From assembly GCF_013314895.1 (NCBI RefSeq), contig NZ_JABTYE010000002.1:186001-250000 (forward strand): DNA of 64,000 nucleotides. The letters run 5' to 3'. Source of the stretch: Cupriavidus gilardii (GTDB lineage: Bacteria; Pseudomonadota; Gammaproteobacteria; Burkholderiales; Burkholderiaceae). The translations under genes and the position numbers were made by a program. Positions 26,135 through 34,076 of this stretch are shown here, piece after piece. The notes beneath the pieces were generated by a model. It saw nothing but the letters and a program-made list of their open reading frames with translations, ran no database searches and was not told the DNA's origin. How positions within the stretch are numbered: position 1 is the stretch's first letter; each line of letters begins with the position of its first letter.

Positions 26135-27673
26135 ATGCAACACGAAGTCGTGATCGGTGCCGCGCACTGGATCTATCTCATGGGGGTCGCGGTCATCGTG
26201 CTGACGATGATCCTGCGCGCCAATGTCGTCGTGCCCTCCATCGTGGGCACGGCGCTCGTCGTGTTCGCGCTGACCAGCAGCCCGGTGTCCGCGCTGGCGG
26301 GCGTGTTTTCGGCGAGCCTGGTCGCCGCCAAGGAGCTGTTCAACATCTTCCTGGTCATCGCCTTCATGACCGCGCTGCTCAACGCGCTGAAGACGCTGCG
26401 CTCGGATATCCGGATGGTCGAGCCGTTTCGCGTGGTGATGAAGAACGGGCACAGCGCGTTTTTCATCCTGGCCGGCGTGACCTATGTGATCTCGCTGTTC
26501 TTCTGGCCGACGCCCGCGGTGCCGCTGGTCTCGGCCATTCTGCTGCCGGCCGCGATCGCCGCCGGCCTGCCGCCGCTGGCGGGCGCGATGGCGATCGCGA
26601 TCGCCGGCCAGGGCATGGCGCTGTCCTCGGACTACGTGATCGGCGTCGCCCCGGGCATCAGCGCCAAGGCGGCCGGCGCCGCGGTCAGCGCCTCCGTGGT
26701 CGCGGACCGTGCGCTGACGCTGTCGATCATTACCGGTTTGATCGCGCTATGCCTGGCCTATCTATCGATGCGCAAGCACATCGTTCCGGCCAGCGGCACA
26801 CTGCTGGACCGCTGGCAACAGCGCGCCAGCGGAACGGCGCTCGGCGTCGATGGCGGCGGCACCTTCGACAAGGCGGAGATCGCCCGCGGCACCGCGCACG
26901 AGGAGCCGCTCGCCACGGAATCGAATATCGAGGCCAGCCTGTCGATGGTCGAGCGCAAGCGGATCAAATGGTCGAAGTGCTTCGCCATCGTGACGCCGAT
27001 CGCCTTCCTCGCCGTGGTCACCGTGATGGTGCTGCCCAAGCTGGGCGCCGGTGTGCAGGATCTGAAGGGAGGCGAAGCCGCGGCATTGGTCGGCGGCGTC
27101 GCCGCGGTGCTGATGATGCTGGCCACGCTCGCCGCCGAAGGCCCGCGCAAGATGCTGGACGTCTGCCCCGAGCACATCACCGACGGCTTCGTGTTCGCCT
27201 TCAAGGCCATGGGGTCGGTGCTGCCGATCGCGGGCTTCTTCTTCGTCGGCGCCGGCGAGACCGCCGGGCAGATTCTCGGCCTGCCGCCGGGCAAGGCGCC
27301 CAGCCTGCTGTTCGAGCTGATCCAGTCGTATCAGCACCTGATTCCCGACAATCACATGCTGGTCGCATTCGGCGTGCTGCTGGTCGGCATGATCACCGGC
27401 ATCGACGGCTCCGGCTTCGCGGGCCTGCCGCTGACCGGCACGCTGGCCGGCGCGCTGGGTCCGGTAGTGGGCTTCGACCCGGCCACGCTCGCGGCGGTCG
27501 GCCAGATGGGCGCGGTCTGGACCGGTGGCGGCACGCTGATCGCGTGGTCCTCGTTGATCGCGGTGGCCGGCTTCGCGCGGGTACCGGTGCTCGACGCGGT
27601 GCGGGCGCTGCTGATTCCGGTGGTGATCGGGCTGGCGTGCTCGACCGTGGCGGCGATGCTGCTGTGGTCATGA
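26135..27673 (+). CDS. Multi-pass ion-transporter-superfamily permease
   Basis: The 512-residue membrane protein has about a dozen hydrophobic helices in two halves separated by a hydrophilic loop (about residues 225-285), and Gly/Pro-rich re-entrant-like stretches (for example GITGIDGSGFAGLPLTG-like text near residue 425). This looks like the GntP/CitMHS-type ion transporter superfamily for organic anions, but I cannot name the family with certainty. Start chosen at 26135 with GGAG 8 bp upstream. It begins a plus-strand unit with two ferredoxins and carries the GTATAC promoter, so it probably imports the pathway substrate or an intermediate. Confidence 0.7.
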   Translation: MQHEVVIGAAHWIYLMGVAVIVLTMILRANVVVPSIVGTALVVFALTSSPVSALAGVFSASLVAAKELFNIFLVIAFMTALLNALKTLRSDIRMVEPFRVVMKNGHSAFFILAGVTYVISLFFWPTPAVPLVSAILLPAAIAAGLPPLAGAMAIAIAGQGMALSSDYVIGVAPGISAKAAGAAVSASVVADRALTLSIITGLIALCLAYLSMRKHIVPASGTLLDRWQQRASGTALGVDGGGTFDKAEIARGTAHEEPLATESNIEASLSMVERKRIKWSKCFAIVTPIAFLAVVTVMVLPKLGAGVQDLKGGEAAALVGGVAAVLMMLATLAAEGPRKMLDVCPEHITDGFVFAFKAMGSVLPIAGFFFVGAGETAGQILGLPPGKAPSLLFELIQSYQHLIPDNHMLVAFGVLLVGMITGIDGSGFAGLPLTGTLAGALGPVVGFDPATLAAVGQMGAVWTGGGTLIAWSSLIAVAGFARVPVLDAVRALLIPVVIGLACSTVAAMLLWS

Positions 27674-27734
27674 CCATCGGCCCCTTCCCCGCGCCATCGA
27701 TAGACACGTAGACAGCAACAAGCAGGACAACATC

Positions 27735-28100
27735 ATGCCCAAGGTTCTTCTTCACCGGCACGGCCAGGTCCACAGCGACGAGGTCGCGCCCCGCACCAAT
27801 CTGGTCGTGCGCGCCGGGATCCGGCAGTTTCCCTACCCGAACCTGCGCTACGAGTGCGGCATGGGCAAGTGCTCGAAATGCGCCTGCCGCGTGCTCGCCG
27901 GCGCGGAACACCTGCCGCCGCCCAACTGGAAAGAGAAAAAGCAGCTGGGCGAGCGGCTCGATCAGGGATACCGGCTGATCTGCCAGCTCTGGATCGAACA
28001 CGACATCGAACTGGCGCAGGATGAACTGTCGCCGGCCGAGGAAGCCGCCGGCGCGGCGGGCCGGGTGCCGCCGGCCGGCGTCAAGGCCTGCTCGTCCTGA
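27735..28100 (+). CDS. [2Fe-2S] ferredoxin
   Basis: The 121-residue protein has a plant-type [2Fe-2S] site: Cys41, Cys46 and Cys49 (C-x4-C-x2-C) and Cys83 in LICQLW. The C-terminal tail of about 25 residues is Ala/Gly/Pro-rich. The segment LPPPNWKEKKQLGERL between the cysteines is a charged insertion typical of adaptor ferredoxins rather than reductase domains. It lies 61 bp after the permease gene and likely ferries electrons from the flavin reductase at 20-21 kb to the HDO or another oxygenase. Confidence 0.82.
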   Translation: MPKVLLHRHGQVHSDEVAPRTNLVVRAGIRQFPYPNLRYECGMGKCSKCACRVLAGAEHLPPPNWKEKKQLGERLDQGYRLICQLWIEHDIELAQDELSPAEEAAGAAGRVPPAGVKACSS

Positions 28101-28101
28101 G

Positions 28102-28161
28102 GCACGTCGTAACGCACGTCGTAACGCACGTCGTAACGCACGTCGTAACGCACATCGTAAG
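28102..28161. repeat. Five 12-bp tandem repeats before the 97-aa gene
   Basis: Four perfect copies of GCACGTCGTAAC and a fifth, diverged copy (GCACATCGTAAG) fill the gap between the ferredoxin stop (28100) and the next start (28171). The changed last base of unit five creates the AAGG of the ribosome-binding site. Confidence 0.92.
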
Positions 28162-28170
28162 GCAGGCACC

Positions 28171-28464
28171 ATGTACATCATCCTGACCAGCCGCCCCGGC
28201 CAGTTCCGCACGGAACCGGTCGACGGCATCACCCCGGTGGAGCGCTACGAGTACCGCTTCTACGGCAAACCCACCGTGCGCTTCGTCATCGCCCAGCTCG
28301 ACCACGAGACCAAGGTCCGCGTGGTCGAGGAAACCCCGCCCGGCATCGTCAACCATGTCCCGACCAAGTTCCTGGACAAGTACGCCACCGTCGACGCGGC
28401 GCGCGAGGAACTGCGCCGGCTCGCCTCGTTCGGCAGCATGGAACTGACGCTGGTGGCCATTTGA
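28171..28464 (+). CDS. Unknown 97-aa protein between two ferredoxins
   Basis: The 97-residue protein starts with a strand-rich region (MYIILTSRPGQFRTE...RYEYRFYGKPTVRFVIAQL) and ends with a helix (VDAAREELRRLASFG). There are no cysteines, signal or membrane segment. A start with AAGGCAGG 6 bp upstream and a stop 51 bp before the next ferredoxin gene support co-expression. I do not recognise the family. Being placed between two [2Fe-2S] ferredoxin genes, it may be an oxygenase accessory or small subunit, but this is only positional inference. Confidence 0.65.
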   Translation: MYIILTSRPGQFRTEPVDGITPVERYEYRFYGKPTVRFVIAQLDHETKVRVVEETPPGIVNHVPTKFLDKYATVDAAREELRRLASFGSMELTLVAI

Positions 28465-28515
28465 ATCGCCGGTCGCCATTCGAACCCTGAACACGCCTGA
28501 TAGCAGCGCATTGCC

Positions 28516-28887
28516 ATGATCCAGATCACTTTTGTCAGCAACAACGGCAAGACCGCCACCGCCCCGCCCAACAGCAACCTGCTGCGCGTCTCGCTGCGCG
28601 AACAGGGCGGCATTCCCTTCAAATGCGGCGGCGGCCTTTGCGGCACGTGCAAGTGCCACATCGACAGCGGCCTGGAACACACCGACGAGGTCAAGGCCAA
28701 GGAGAAGAAGCTGCTGACCGAGGCGGAACTGGCGAGCGGCCACCGGCTGGCCTGCCAGACCTTCGTCAACGGCGACATCAGCGTGTCCTGGCAGCCGCGG
28801 CAGGTTGCCTCGGCGGGTCGCACGGCCGTCGGTCCGGCTCGTGCCGACGTTGACGATGCGGAGAAATCGGGAAGCCCCTCGAGCTGA
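28516..28887 (+). CDS. [2Fe-2S] ferredoxin, possibly with fused tail
   Basis: The 123-residue product has a plant-type ferredoxin domain with Cys37, Cys42, Cys45 and Cys80 and the usual KCGGGLCGTCKC loop. The domain ends near residue 96 (SVSWQPRQ). The last 25 residues (Ala/Gly/Ser-rich) run into the degraded region at 28.9 kb and may be read-through of a rearrangement joint rather than native sequence. It is the third [2Fe-2S] protein of the presumed HDO regulon. Confidence 0.8.
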   Translation: MIQITFVSNNGKTATAPPNSNLLRVSLREQGGIPFKCGGGLCGTCKCHIDSGLEHTDEVKAKEKKLLTEAELASGHRLACQTFVNGDISVSWQPRQVASAGRTAVGPARADVDDAEKSGSPSS

Positions 28888-28929
28888 TCGACTGGTTCGC
28901 TTCGGTCGCGGTTCAGGCGAAGCGCGCGA

Positions 28930-29250
28930 GACGAGCGTGCCCCGGTCGATACCGGCGAAGCCCAGTCGACCGATCAGGCCGCCCAACTGGGCCTTGGCCC
29001 GCGCATCGTCGCCCGCATAGAACAGCACCCGCCGCCCGCCGTGTTCGGCCGGATCTGCGGCCAGCCACTCCGGCTTGAGGTAGTTGAAGGCCTTGACCAC
29101 GCGTGCACCCGGCACCAACCCGGCGAACACCTCGCTCGACGCGCGGCCGTGCAGTTCGACGGGCTTGAACAGCGGCGCTTCGATGGATTGTTGGCATCGA
29201 TGACAATGCGCCCGCCGAAATCCGGCAGCCCTGCCAGCGCGGCACAGCCT
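28930..29250 (-). pseudogene. Remnant of F420/NADP-type oxidoreductase
   Basis: Two minus-strand frames give consecutive pieces of an NAD(P)-binding F420-reductase-like protein: LPDFGGRIVIDANNP near 29235-29190, then, after a one-base deletion at about 29186, ELHGRASSEVFAGLVPG and RVVKAFNYLKPEWLAADPAE down to about 28933. The Rossmann N-terminal half is missing at about 29250 and the C-terminus is lost near 28933. It is therefore truncated at both ends as well as frameshifted, marking the left edge of the inserted island. Confidence 0.75.
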
Positions 29251-29251
29251 G

Positions 29252-29428
29252 ATGCGGGAACTGGCCGAGATCGGATGGTCTGAATCTGCCTACAAACCAC
29301 TGGCCGCGAACATCGAAGGCTCATTGAATCAAGCAGCGTTCGTGGTGCAAAAGCTGCGTTCCGATATGGGCAATGTCCACTCGACGAAGCCCGTCATCAG
29401 CGCACTCATTTATGACTCCATCAAGTAG
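29252..29428 (+). pseudogene. C-terminal fragment, possibly abortive-infection protein
   Basis: A 58-codon frame (MRELAEIGWSESAYKPLAAN, then EGSLNQAAFVVQKLRSDMG and a Lys stop) reads like the end of a longer gene. The segment AAFVVQKLRSDMGNVHS resembles the C-terminal domain of abortive-infection (Abi) proteins, but this is tentative. It abuts the oxidoreductase remnant with no upstream portion, so it is a junction fragment. Confidence 0.45.
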
Positions 29429-29644
29429 TCATCCCTGTTGCTGAGAGTCTTGGCGATTCGTTAGAGGTCGTCCCGGCGGATGAGGGAGCCGGACGGAGGC
29501 GTCAGCCGAGCGGAGCGAGGGAACGATGGAAGGCCGGCAGGCTCGATGCGTAGCACGAGAGCGCGGCCCGGCAAGGGCGGGAGGCGTCCAATTGGGCTAT
29601 CGTTTGTCAGAGGAGAGAAGGATCGACATCGAACAGCAGGGATC

Positions 29645-30247
29645 ATGATGACTGAAACCACGAAGGAAGAAGCCGCAACGAAAGAGCGACTGCGACTCGG
29701 ACGTGCATTGAGATCCGGGCACCTGGTTTTTGACAGTGATGAGAAGGTGCTGCACGTGGTTCACGATGGAAAAGCACTTCACACCATTTCCTACGCTTCG
29801 CTTTCACCTTCGCAATGGGGTTATGTGTATGAGCGTCATGTCGGCCTACAGTTTGAAGCCGAGGGCTATACGGTGACCTATCGAGGACTCCAATTTGGCT
29901 TCGTGGACAACGGCGTAGACCTCGTTCTCGAACGCGACGACGAGACCATCTACGTCCAGTGCAAATACACGCTCGGAAAGCCCATCAGCGCCAATGAAGT
30001 CCGCTGGATTCTGCACAAGGCCGACGCGTACCTTGCGAAACAGTACCAAGGTCGCCAACTGCATTTCCATCTGGTTGTCCCTGATTTAGAGCGGTGTTTC
30101 TCGTCGGTGAAGTTGCGGCTCAATGGTGCCGTCAAAAAGCATTCGACCGCGCGCTACTTCGAGGAGCACAACAATCTCCAGAATCGCGTCAGGCTCAAAG
30201 TCGTGGAAGTGCCCATGCGATGCCATAGTGGCGAAATGCACAATTGA
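29645..30247 (+). CDS. Mrr-like restriction endonuclease
   Basis: The 200-residue protein contains a restriction-endonuclease-like core of the Mrr_cat type: Glu63 in YVYERHVGLQFEAEGY, an acidic Asp88/Asp92 in DNGVDLVLE and Gln105-Cys-Lys107 in YVQCKYT, i.e. the E...D...QxK catalytic set of Mrr nucleases. There is no separate DNA-recognition domain; the first 55 residues are charged and the last 60 form a helical-strand tail. I chose the ATG at 29645 (GGGATC 5 bp upstream) over a GC-rich extension. It lies 168 bp before the three-gene ABC module, on the same strand, and may be part of that defence island. Confidence 0.75.
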   Translation: MMTETTKEEAATKERLRLGRALRSGHLVFDSDEKVLHVVHDGKALHTISYASLSPSQWGYVYERHVGLQFEAEGYTVTYRGLQFGFVDNGVDLVLERDDETIYVQCKYTLGKPISANEVRWILHKADAYLAKQYQGRQLHFHLVVPDLERCFSSVKLRLNGAVKKHSTARYFEEHNNLQNRVRLKVVEVPMRCHSGEMHN

Positions 30248-30415
30248 TCCCTACCTAAGACGATTTGTTACTATTGCCAAAAATCGACTGGCATGGATAG
30301 GTTGCGCCATAGTCAGGGGGGTTGGGAGCCTAAGACATGGCGCATCGGTAGCTGTGCGATGCGCCCGCGCCTTATCGTCGTGCCCGCCCTCAAGAATAAG
30401 CACAAGGACTTTGAC

Positions 30416-31639
30416 ATGGCCGAGGCGCCCACCGATAAGTTTTCAGCCGGCGAGCAGGGTCTGGGATATATCTACCAGGCACGCCTCGCGCTGCTACAAC
30501 TGCTTCAATTGCCGGAAGATACTGTTCTCTTCCTAGAAAAGGACGACGACCTCGACTTTATCGACGGCGACGGTGGCAAGTCCTTGGCCTCACTCAAACA
30601 CAAGGCTGTCGGCGATAGGTTGACGGACCTGTCGACGGATTTCTGGAAGTCCGTCAACATCTGGCTGGCGCGTTACAAGCGGGATGGCCGTGCTGCATCG
30701 AACCTTAGGTTCTTTCTGTTCACCACCGGCAAGGTATCGACAAGCTCGTTCCTTGCCCGTCTTCTTCCAGATCAGCGCGTCTCCTCCGGCGATGCGACAA
30801 CGCTAAGCGAATTGGCCGATGCCGCGCTTAGCGAATCGACATCAAAACTCATCGCACCGATCTCTACGGCGTTCAACGAACTGAGTGATCCCGAGAAGCA
30901 GGATTTTCTCGAACGCATCCTGATCCTCGATGGCAGTCCGCGCATCGGCGACATCCCGGCGCTCATAAAGGACAAACACATGCGAAGCATCCGGCGCGAG
31001 CACCGGGAGTTTGTCTTCGAGCGGCTGGAGGGTTGGTGGACCGATGCGGTGATCAAGCAGTTGACTGGAGCCAAGTCGGAAGGGATCTTCGGCTACGAAG
31101 TCTCGGACAAGCTCTCGAACTTCGCGGAGGAATACAAGGCGGACAACCTGCCTATCACCTTCCGTGGAAAAGCGCCCACCGACGAGATCGATACTGATGC
31201 CGACCCGCGCCTGTTCGTGGCGCAACTGCGCGAGATCGGCATTTCCTCCAATCGGATCAGGAGCGCTATTCTGGATTATTACCGAGCGTTCGAGCAACGA
31301 TCGGCCTGGGCGCGCGAGAACCTGCTTGTGTTGGGAGAGGTAGAGGAGTACGAAGATCGCCTCACCGATGAGTGGCGTCGCTACAAGGATGTCGCTTTCG
31401 AGAAGCTGAAGGACGACAGCGCGGAAGAAGCACTGCGCGAAGCCGGCGCGGCTCTCTATAACTGGGCGGAGTTTGAGACTGGGAAGATCGAATCCCTACG
31501 CATTCGGGCACGGGTGACGGAGCCCTATGTCCTTCGCGGCAGCTTCCACATCCTAGCGGATGCCACGCCCGAGCCCAAGGTCTACTGGCATCCCAGATTC
31601 CTCGACCGCCTTGGCGAGGTGCTGGAGGTGGCCTCGTGA
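30416..31639 (+). CDS. ABC-3C effector protein with Cap4/DUF4297-like nuclease domain
   Basis: The 407-residue protein begins with a segment like the dsDNA-nuclease domain of Cap4/DUF4297 proteins: GLGYIYQARLALLQLLQL (16-33), an acidic patch from Glu41 (LEKDDDLDFID) and a Lys motif SLKHKA (59-64) in place of the usual QxK. The C-terminal two thirds is helical (SIRREHREFVFERLEGWWTD, then EEYEDRLTDEWRRYKDVAF) and matches the conserved C-terminal region of ABC-three-component (ABC-3C) systems, which couples the effector to the ABC ATPase. The start has AGGA 7 bp upstream. Its stop overlaps the GTG start of the next gene (GTGA). Confidence 0.75.
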   Translation: MAEAPTDKFSAGEQGLGYIYQARLALLQLLQLPEDTVLFLEKDDDLDFIDGDGGKSLASLKHKAVGDRLTDLSTDFWKSVNIWLARYKRDGRAASNLRFFLFTTGKVSTSSFLARLLPDQRVSSGDATTLSELADAALSESTSKLIAPISTAFNELSDPEKQDFLERILILDGSPRIGDIPALIKDKHMRSIRREHREFVFERLEGWWTDAVIKQLTGAKSEGIFGYEVSDKLSNFAEEYKADNLPITFRGKAPTDEIDTDADPRLFVAQLREIGISSNRIRSAILDYYRAFEQRSAWARENLLVLGEVEEYEDRLTDEWRRYKDVAFEKLKDDSAEEALREAGAALYNWAEFETGKIESLRIRARVTEPYVLRGSFHILADATPEPKVYWHPRFLDRLGEVLEVAS

Positions 31640-32124
31640 AACGATGGGATCAGCGCCCCTTTGAAATTCGGAACCTGTTCAACCCTGCATTCTGCGGCTT
31701 GGTCCTGTTCCGCGCCCTGCATGGCTACGAGGAAGAAGACGCTCGCGGCATGCCATTCTCGCTGTCACTGCTTGTGCTGCCGCTGTGTCTGCATAAGGAT
31801 TCACGCGACGTTATCGCCAACAGTCCACGCAGCTACCTACTCAAGACTGCGGAGAAGAACCAGCAAATCATGGTGGGCTTTACCGACCGGGTCACGCAGA
31901 TGCTGCCGTATGCCTTCGAGGGGTTCGGTCTGCTGATGGAAAGGGGCTGCATCGCCGTTGCGGACGACGGTCGCATCCAGACCGTAGCCCAAAAGGTACG
32001 CAAGACCGTCGATGGAACCGCTGAAACCGTCGCTTGCCAGAAAGTGGCACGCATTGTCGGCAGGGAATTTGCACGCATCGCCGACCGGGCGACCGTTTAC
32101 ACGACTTTCGGGATTCGCCCATGA
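31636..32124 (+). CDS. ABC-3C middle component
   Basis: The 162-residue protein (GTG start) begins RPFEIRNLFNPAFCGLVLFRAL and contains the conserved helical core LPLCLHKDSRDVI and LPYAFEGFGLLMERG, which fit the three-component ABC system middle-component family. It should bridge the nuclease-bearing component and the ATPase. It overlaps both neighbours by four bases (GTGA at the start and ATGA at the end), so the three are translationally coupled and probably made in fixed ratio. Confidence 0.78.
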   Translation: MKRWDQRPFEIRNLFNPAFCGLVLFRALHGYEEEDARGMPFSLSLLVLPLCLHKDSRDVIANSPRSYLLKTAEKNQQIMVGFTDRVTQMLPYAFEGFGLLMERGCIAVADDGRIQTVAQKVRKTVDGTAETVACQKVARIVGREFARIADRATVYTTFGIRP

Positions 32125-34076
32125 AGATCAGATCCATCCACATCTACAGCCATGACGGCCAGCGCCGTGACCTCCGGTTCAAAGTAGACGGACTCAACGT
32201 CATCACCGGTCGCTCCTCAACCGGCAAGTCTGCGCTCTCCGAGATCATCGAATACTGCATGGGACGCTCCTCGTTCAACGTCCCCGAAGGCATCATCCGC
32301 GACAAGGTGGCTTGGTTCGCCGTGATCTACCAGTTCGAGAAAGAACAGGTGCTGATTGCCAAGCCGACCCCGCCCGGCGGCGGCGCCAGTTGCAGCACGG
32401 CAATGCTGCGAAGGGGCGCCCAATTGCAGGTGCCCGAGTTCAAGGATCTGGTGGTCAACACCGACGACGACAGCGTCGTCGAACTGCTGTCGCGCCTGCT
32501 TGGCATTCCCGAGAACCGCACCGAAGTCGCCCTTGAGCACAGCCGAGATAGCTACGACGCGAACGTCAAGCACACGTTCTACTACCTGTTCCAGAAACAG
32601 GGGCTGGTCGCCAACAAGGACCAACTTTTCTATCGTCAGAACGAGCAGTTCCAACCGCAGACGATCCGCGACACGTTACCAATCCTGCTCGGCGTTTCCT
32701 CCCACGATCGCTACGAGCTGGAATCCAAGCTGCGCCTAGCGCAGCGCGATCTAAGGATCAGCAACAAGAAACTGGAGCAGGCGCGCGACGCCGTTGACAC
32801 GTCGCATGAACAGGCGATCGGCCTCTATTCGGAAGCAAAGACGGTCGGGGTCATCGGCAACACCGACGAGAATCCGAGCGCCGACAGGATCATCGACGCA
32901 TTGAGGTCGGCGCTGTCGTGGAAGCCAGAAACAGTGCCAGACGACGACGGCAGCCGGGTTTCGCTTCTGGAGGATGAACTGGCCCAGCTGCGTCAGCATC
33001 GGCGTGATACTCAGACGCGGATTGACGCGGCACGACAGTTCGCCAAGCGGGCGGGCGGCTACGAAAACGAGGCGGCCGAACAGATAGACCGGCTGGCCTC
33101 GATCAAGGCACTGCCGAAGAACCCCGACAGCGGCGAATGGCAATGGCCGTTCAGCGAACGAAACCTAGCGCTGGAGTCCCCGGTCGCCGTCGTCCTGCTC
33201 AACGAATTGAAATCGCTCGACAAAGAATTGCGCATCGCCACCGGCCAGCGCCCCAAGCTCGAAGCCTACCTGGCCGAACTGACGGGCAAGGTGGACGGGA
33301 TCGCGGGCGATATCAGGCAGAAGGAAGCGGAGTTGTCCGCGGCGATTTCAGCCAACGAAGTCATCGCCCAGATGGGAACCCGCAACAACGCAGCCGCACG
33401 TGTGGTCGGCCGTATTAGCCTGTTCCTGGAAACGCTCCTCCCGAATGAGGATCTTGCCAAACTGGAAGCAGAGAATCGCCGTCTCAGCAACAAAGTCAAG
33501 CAGCTTGAGGAGCAGGTCGGCGCCGACGACAGCAATGAACGCCTGACCTCGATCCTCAGCAACATCTCCGCACAGGTGTCGCGATACATCCAGAAGTTCA
33601 ACGCCGAATTCGGTCCTTACCCTGCACGGCTCAACCTGCCGCAGTTGACGATCATTTTCGATCGACCCGAGCGTCCTGTGCCGATGGGCCGGACGGGAGG
33701 CGGCGAGAACCATCTGGCCTACCATCTGTCCGCACTGCTCGCCCTACATCTATTCGCGGCGCAGAACAACCGTCCGATTCCGCGCTTCTTGCTGATCGAT
33801 CAACCAACCCAGGTCTACTTCCCATCCGAGCAGGTCTACAGGGATGCCGATGGCTCGGTTCAGAAAACGGAAGCCGACGCCGACCTCGATGCGGTGCGCC
33901 GCTTATTCGAGTTGTTGCTGAAGTTCACCCAAGAGGATGTCCCTGGCTTCCAACTGATCGTCACTGAGCATGCGAACCTGCGCGAGCAGTGGTTCCAGGA
34001 TGCGCTGGTCGAAGAGCCGTGGACGAAGCCGCCCGCGCTAGTTCCCGAAGATTGGCCGCCAGAAACCGCGAGCTGA
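32121..34076 (+). CDS. DUF3732 SMC/Rad50-like ABC ATPase of ABC-3C system
   Basis: The 651-residue protein has an N-terminal Walker A, GRSSTGKS (30-37), about 400 residues dominated by coiled-coil (such as SLLEDELAQLRQHRRDTQTR and LEAENRRLSNKVKQLEEQVG), then an ABC signature region with GRTGGGENHLAYHLSALL near 522, a Walker B variant RFLLIDQPTQVYFP near 555 with Gln instead of the catalytic Glu, and a His switch VTEHANL near 613. This is the DUF3732 family, the ATPase of one ABC-3C subtype, proposed to sense invading DNA or damage and release the linked nuclease. Missing catalytic Glu suggests slow or switch-like ATP hydrolysis. Confidence 0.85.
   Translation: MKIRSIHIYSHDGQRRDLRFKVDGLNVITGRSSTGKSALSEIIEYCMGRSSFNVPEGIIRDKVAWFAVIYQFEKEQVLIAKPTPPGGGASCSTAMLRRGAQLQVPEFKDLVVNTDDDSVVELLSRLLGIPENRTEVALEHSRDSYDANVKHTFYYLFQKQGLVANKDQLFYRQNEQFQPQTIRDTLPILLGVSSHDRYELESKLRLAQRDLRISNKKLEQARDAVDTSHEQAIGLYSEAKTVGVIGNTDENPSADRIIDALRSALSWKPETVPDDDGSRVSLLEDELAQLRQHRRDTQTRIDAARQFAKRAGGYENEAAEQIDRLASIKALPKNPDSGEWQWPFSERNLALESPVAVVLLNELKSLDKELRIATGQRPKLEAYLAELTGKVDGIAGDIRQKEAELSAAISANEVIAQMGTRNNAAARVVGRISLFLETLLPNEDLAKLEAENRRLSNKVKQLEEQVGADDSNERLTSILSNISAQVSRYIQKFNAEFGPYPARLNLPQLTIIFDRPERPVPMGRTGGGENHLAYHLSALLALHLFAAQNNRPIPRFLLIDQPTQVYFPSEQVYRDADGSVQKTEADADLDAVRRLFELLLKFTQEDVPGFQLIVTEHANLREQWFQDALVEEPWTKPPALVPEDWPPETAS

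Noticed and set aside
24044-26452. An 802-codon minus-strand frame running through the exporter region into the permease leader
   Set aside because: Only its last 305 codons make a recognisable protein; the rest is antisense or out-of-frame to the TauE-type and permease genes.
30293-30415. Extended N-terminus for the nuclease-bearing ABC-3C protein
   Set aside because: The upstream 41 codons lack family similarity and the ATG at 30416 has a good AGGA ribosome-binding site.
29645-34076. Type I or type II restriction-modification system
   Set aside because: No methyltransferase or specificity subunit is present; the coupled genes fit an ABC-three-component module instead.
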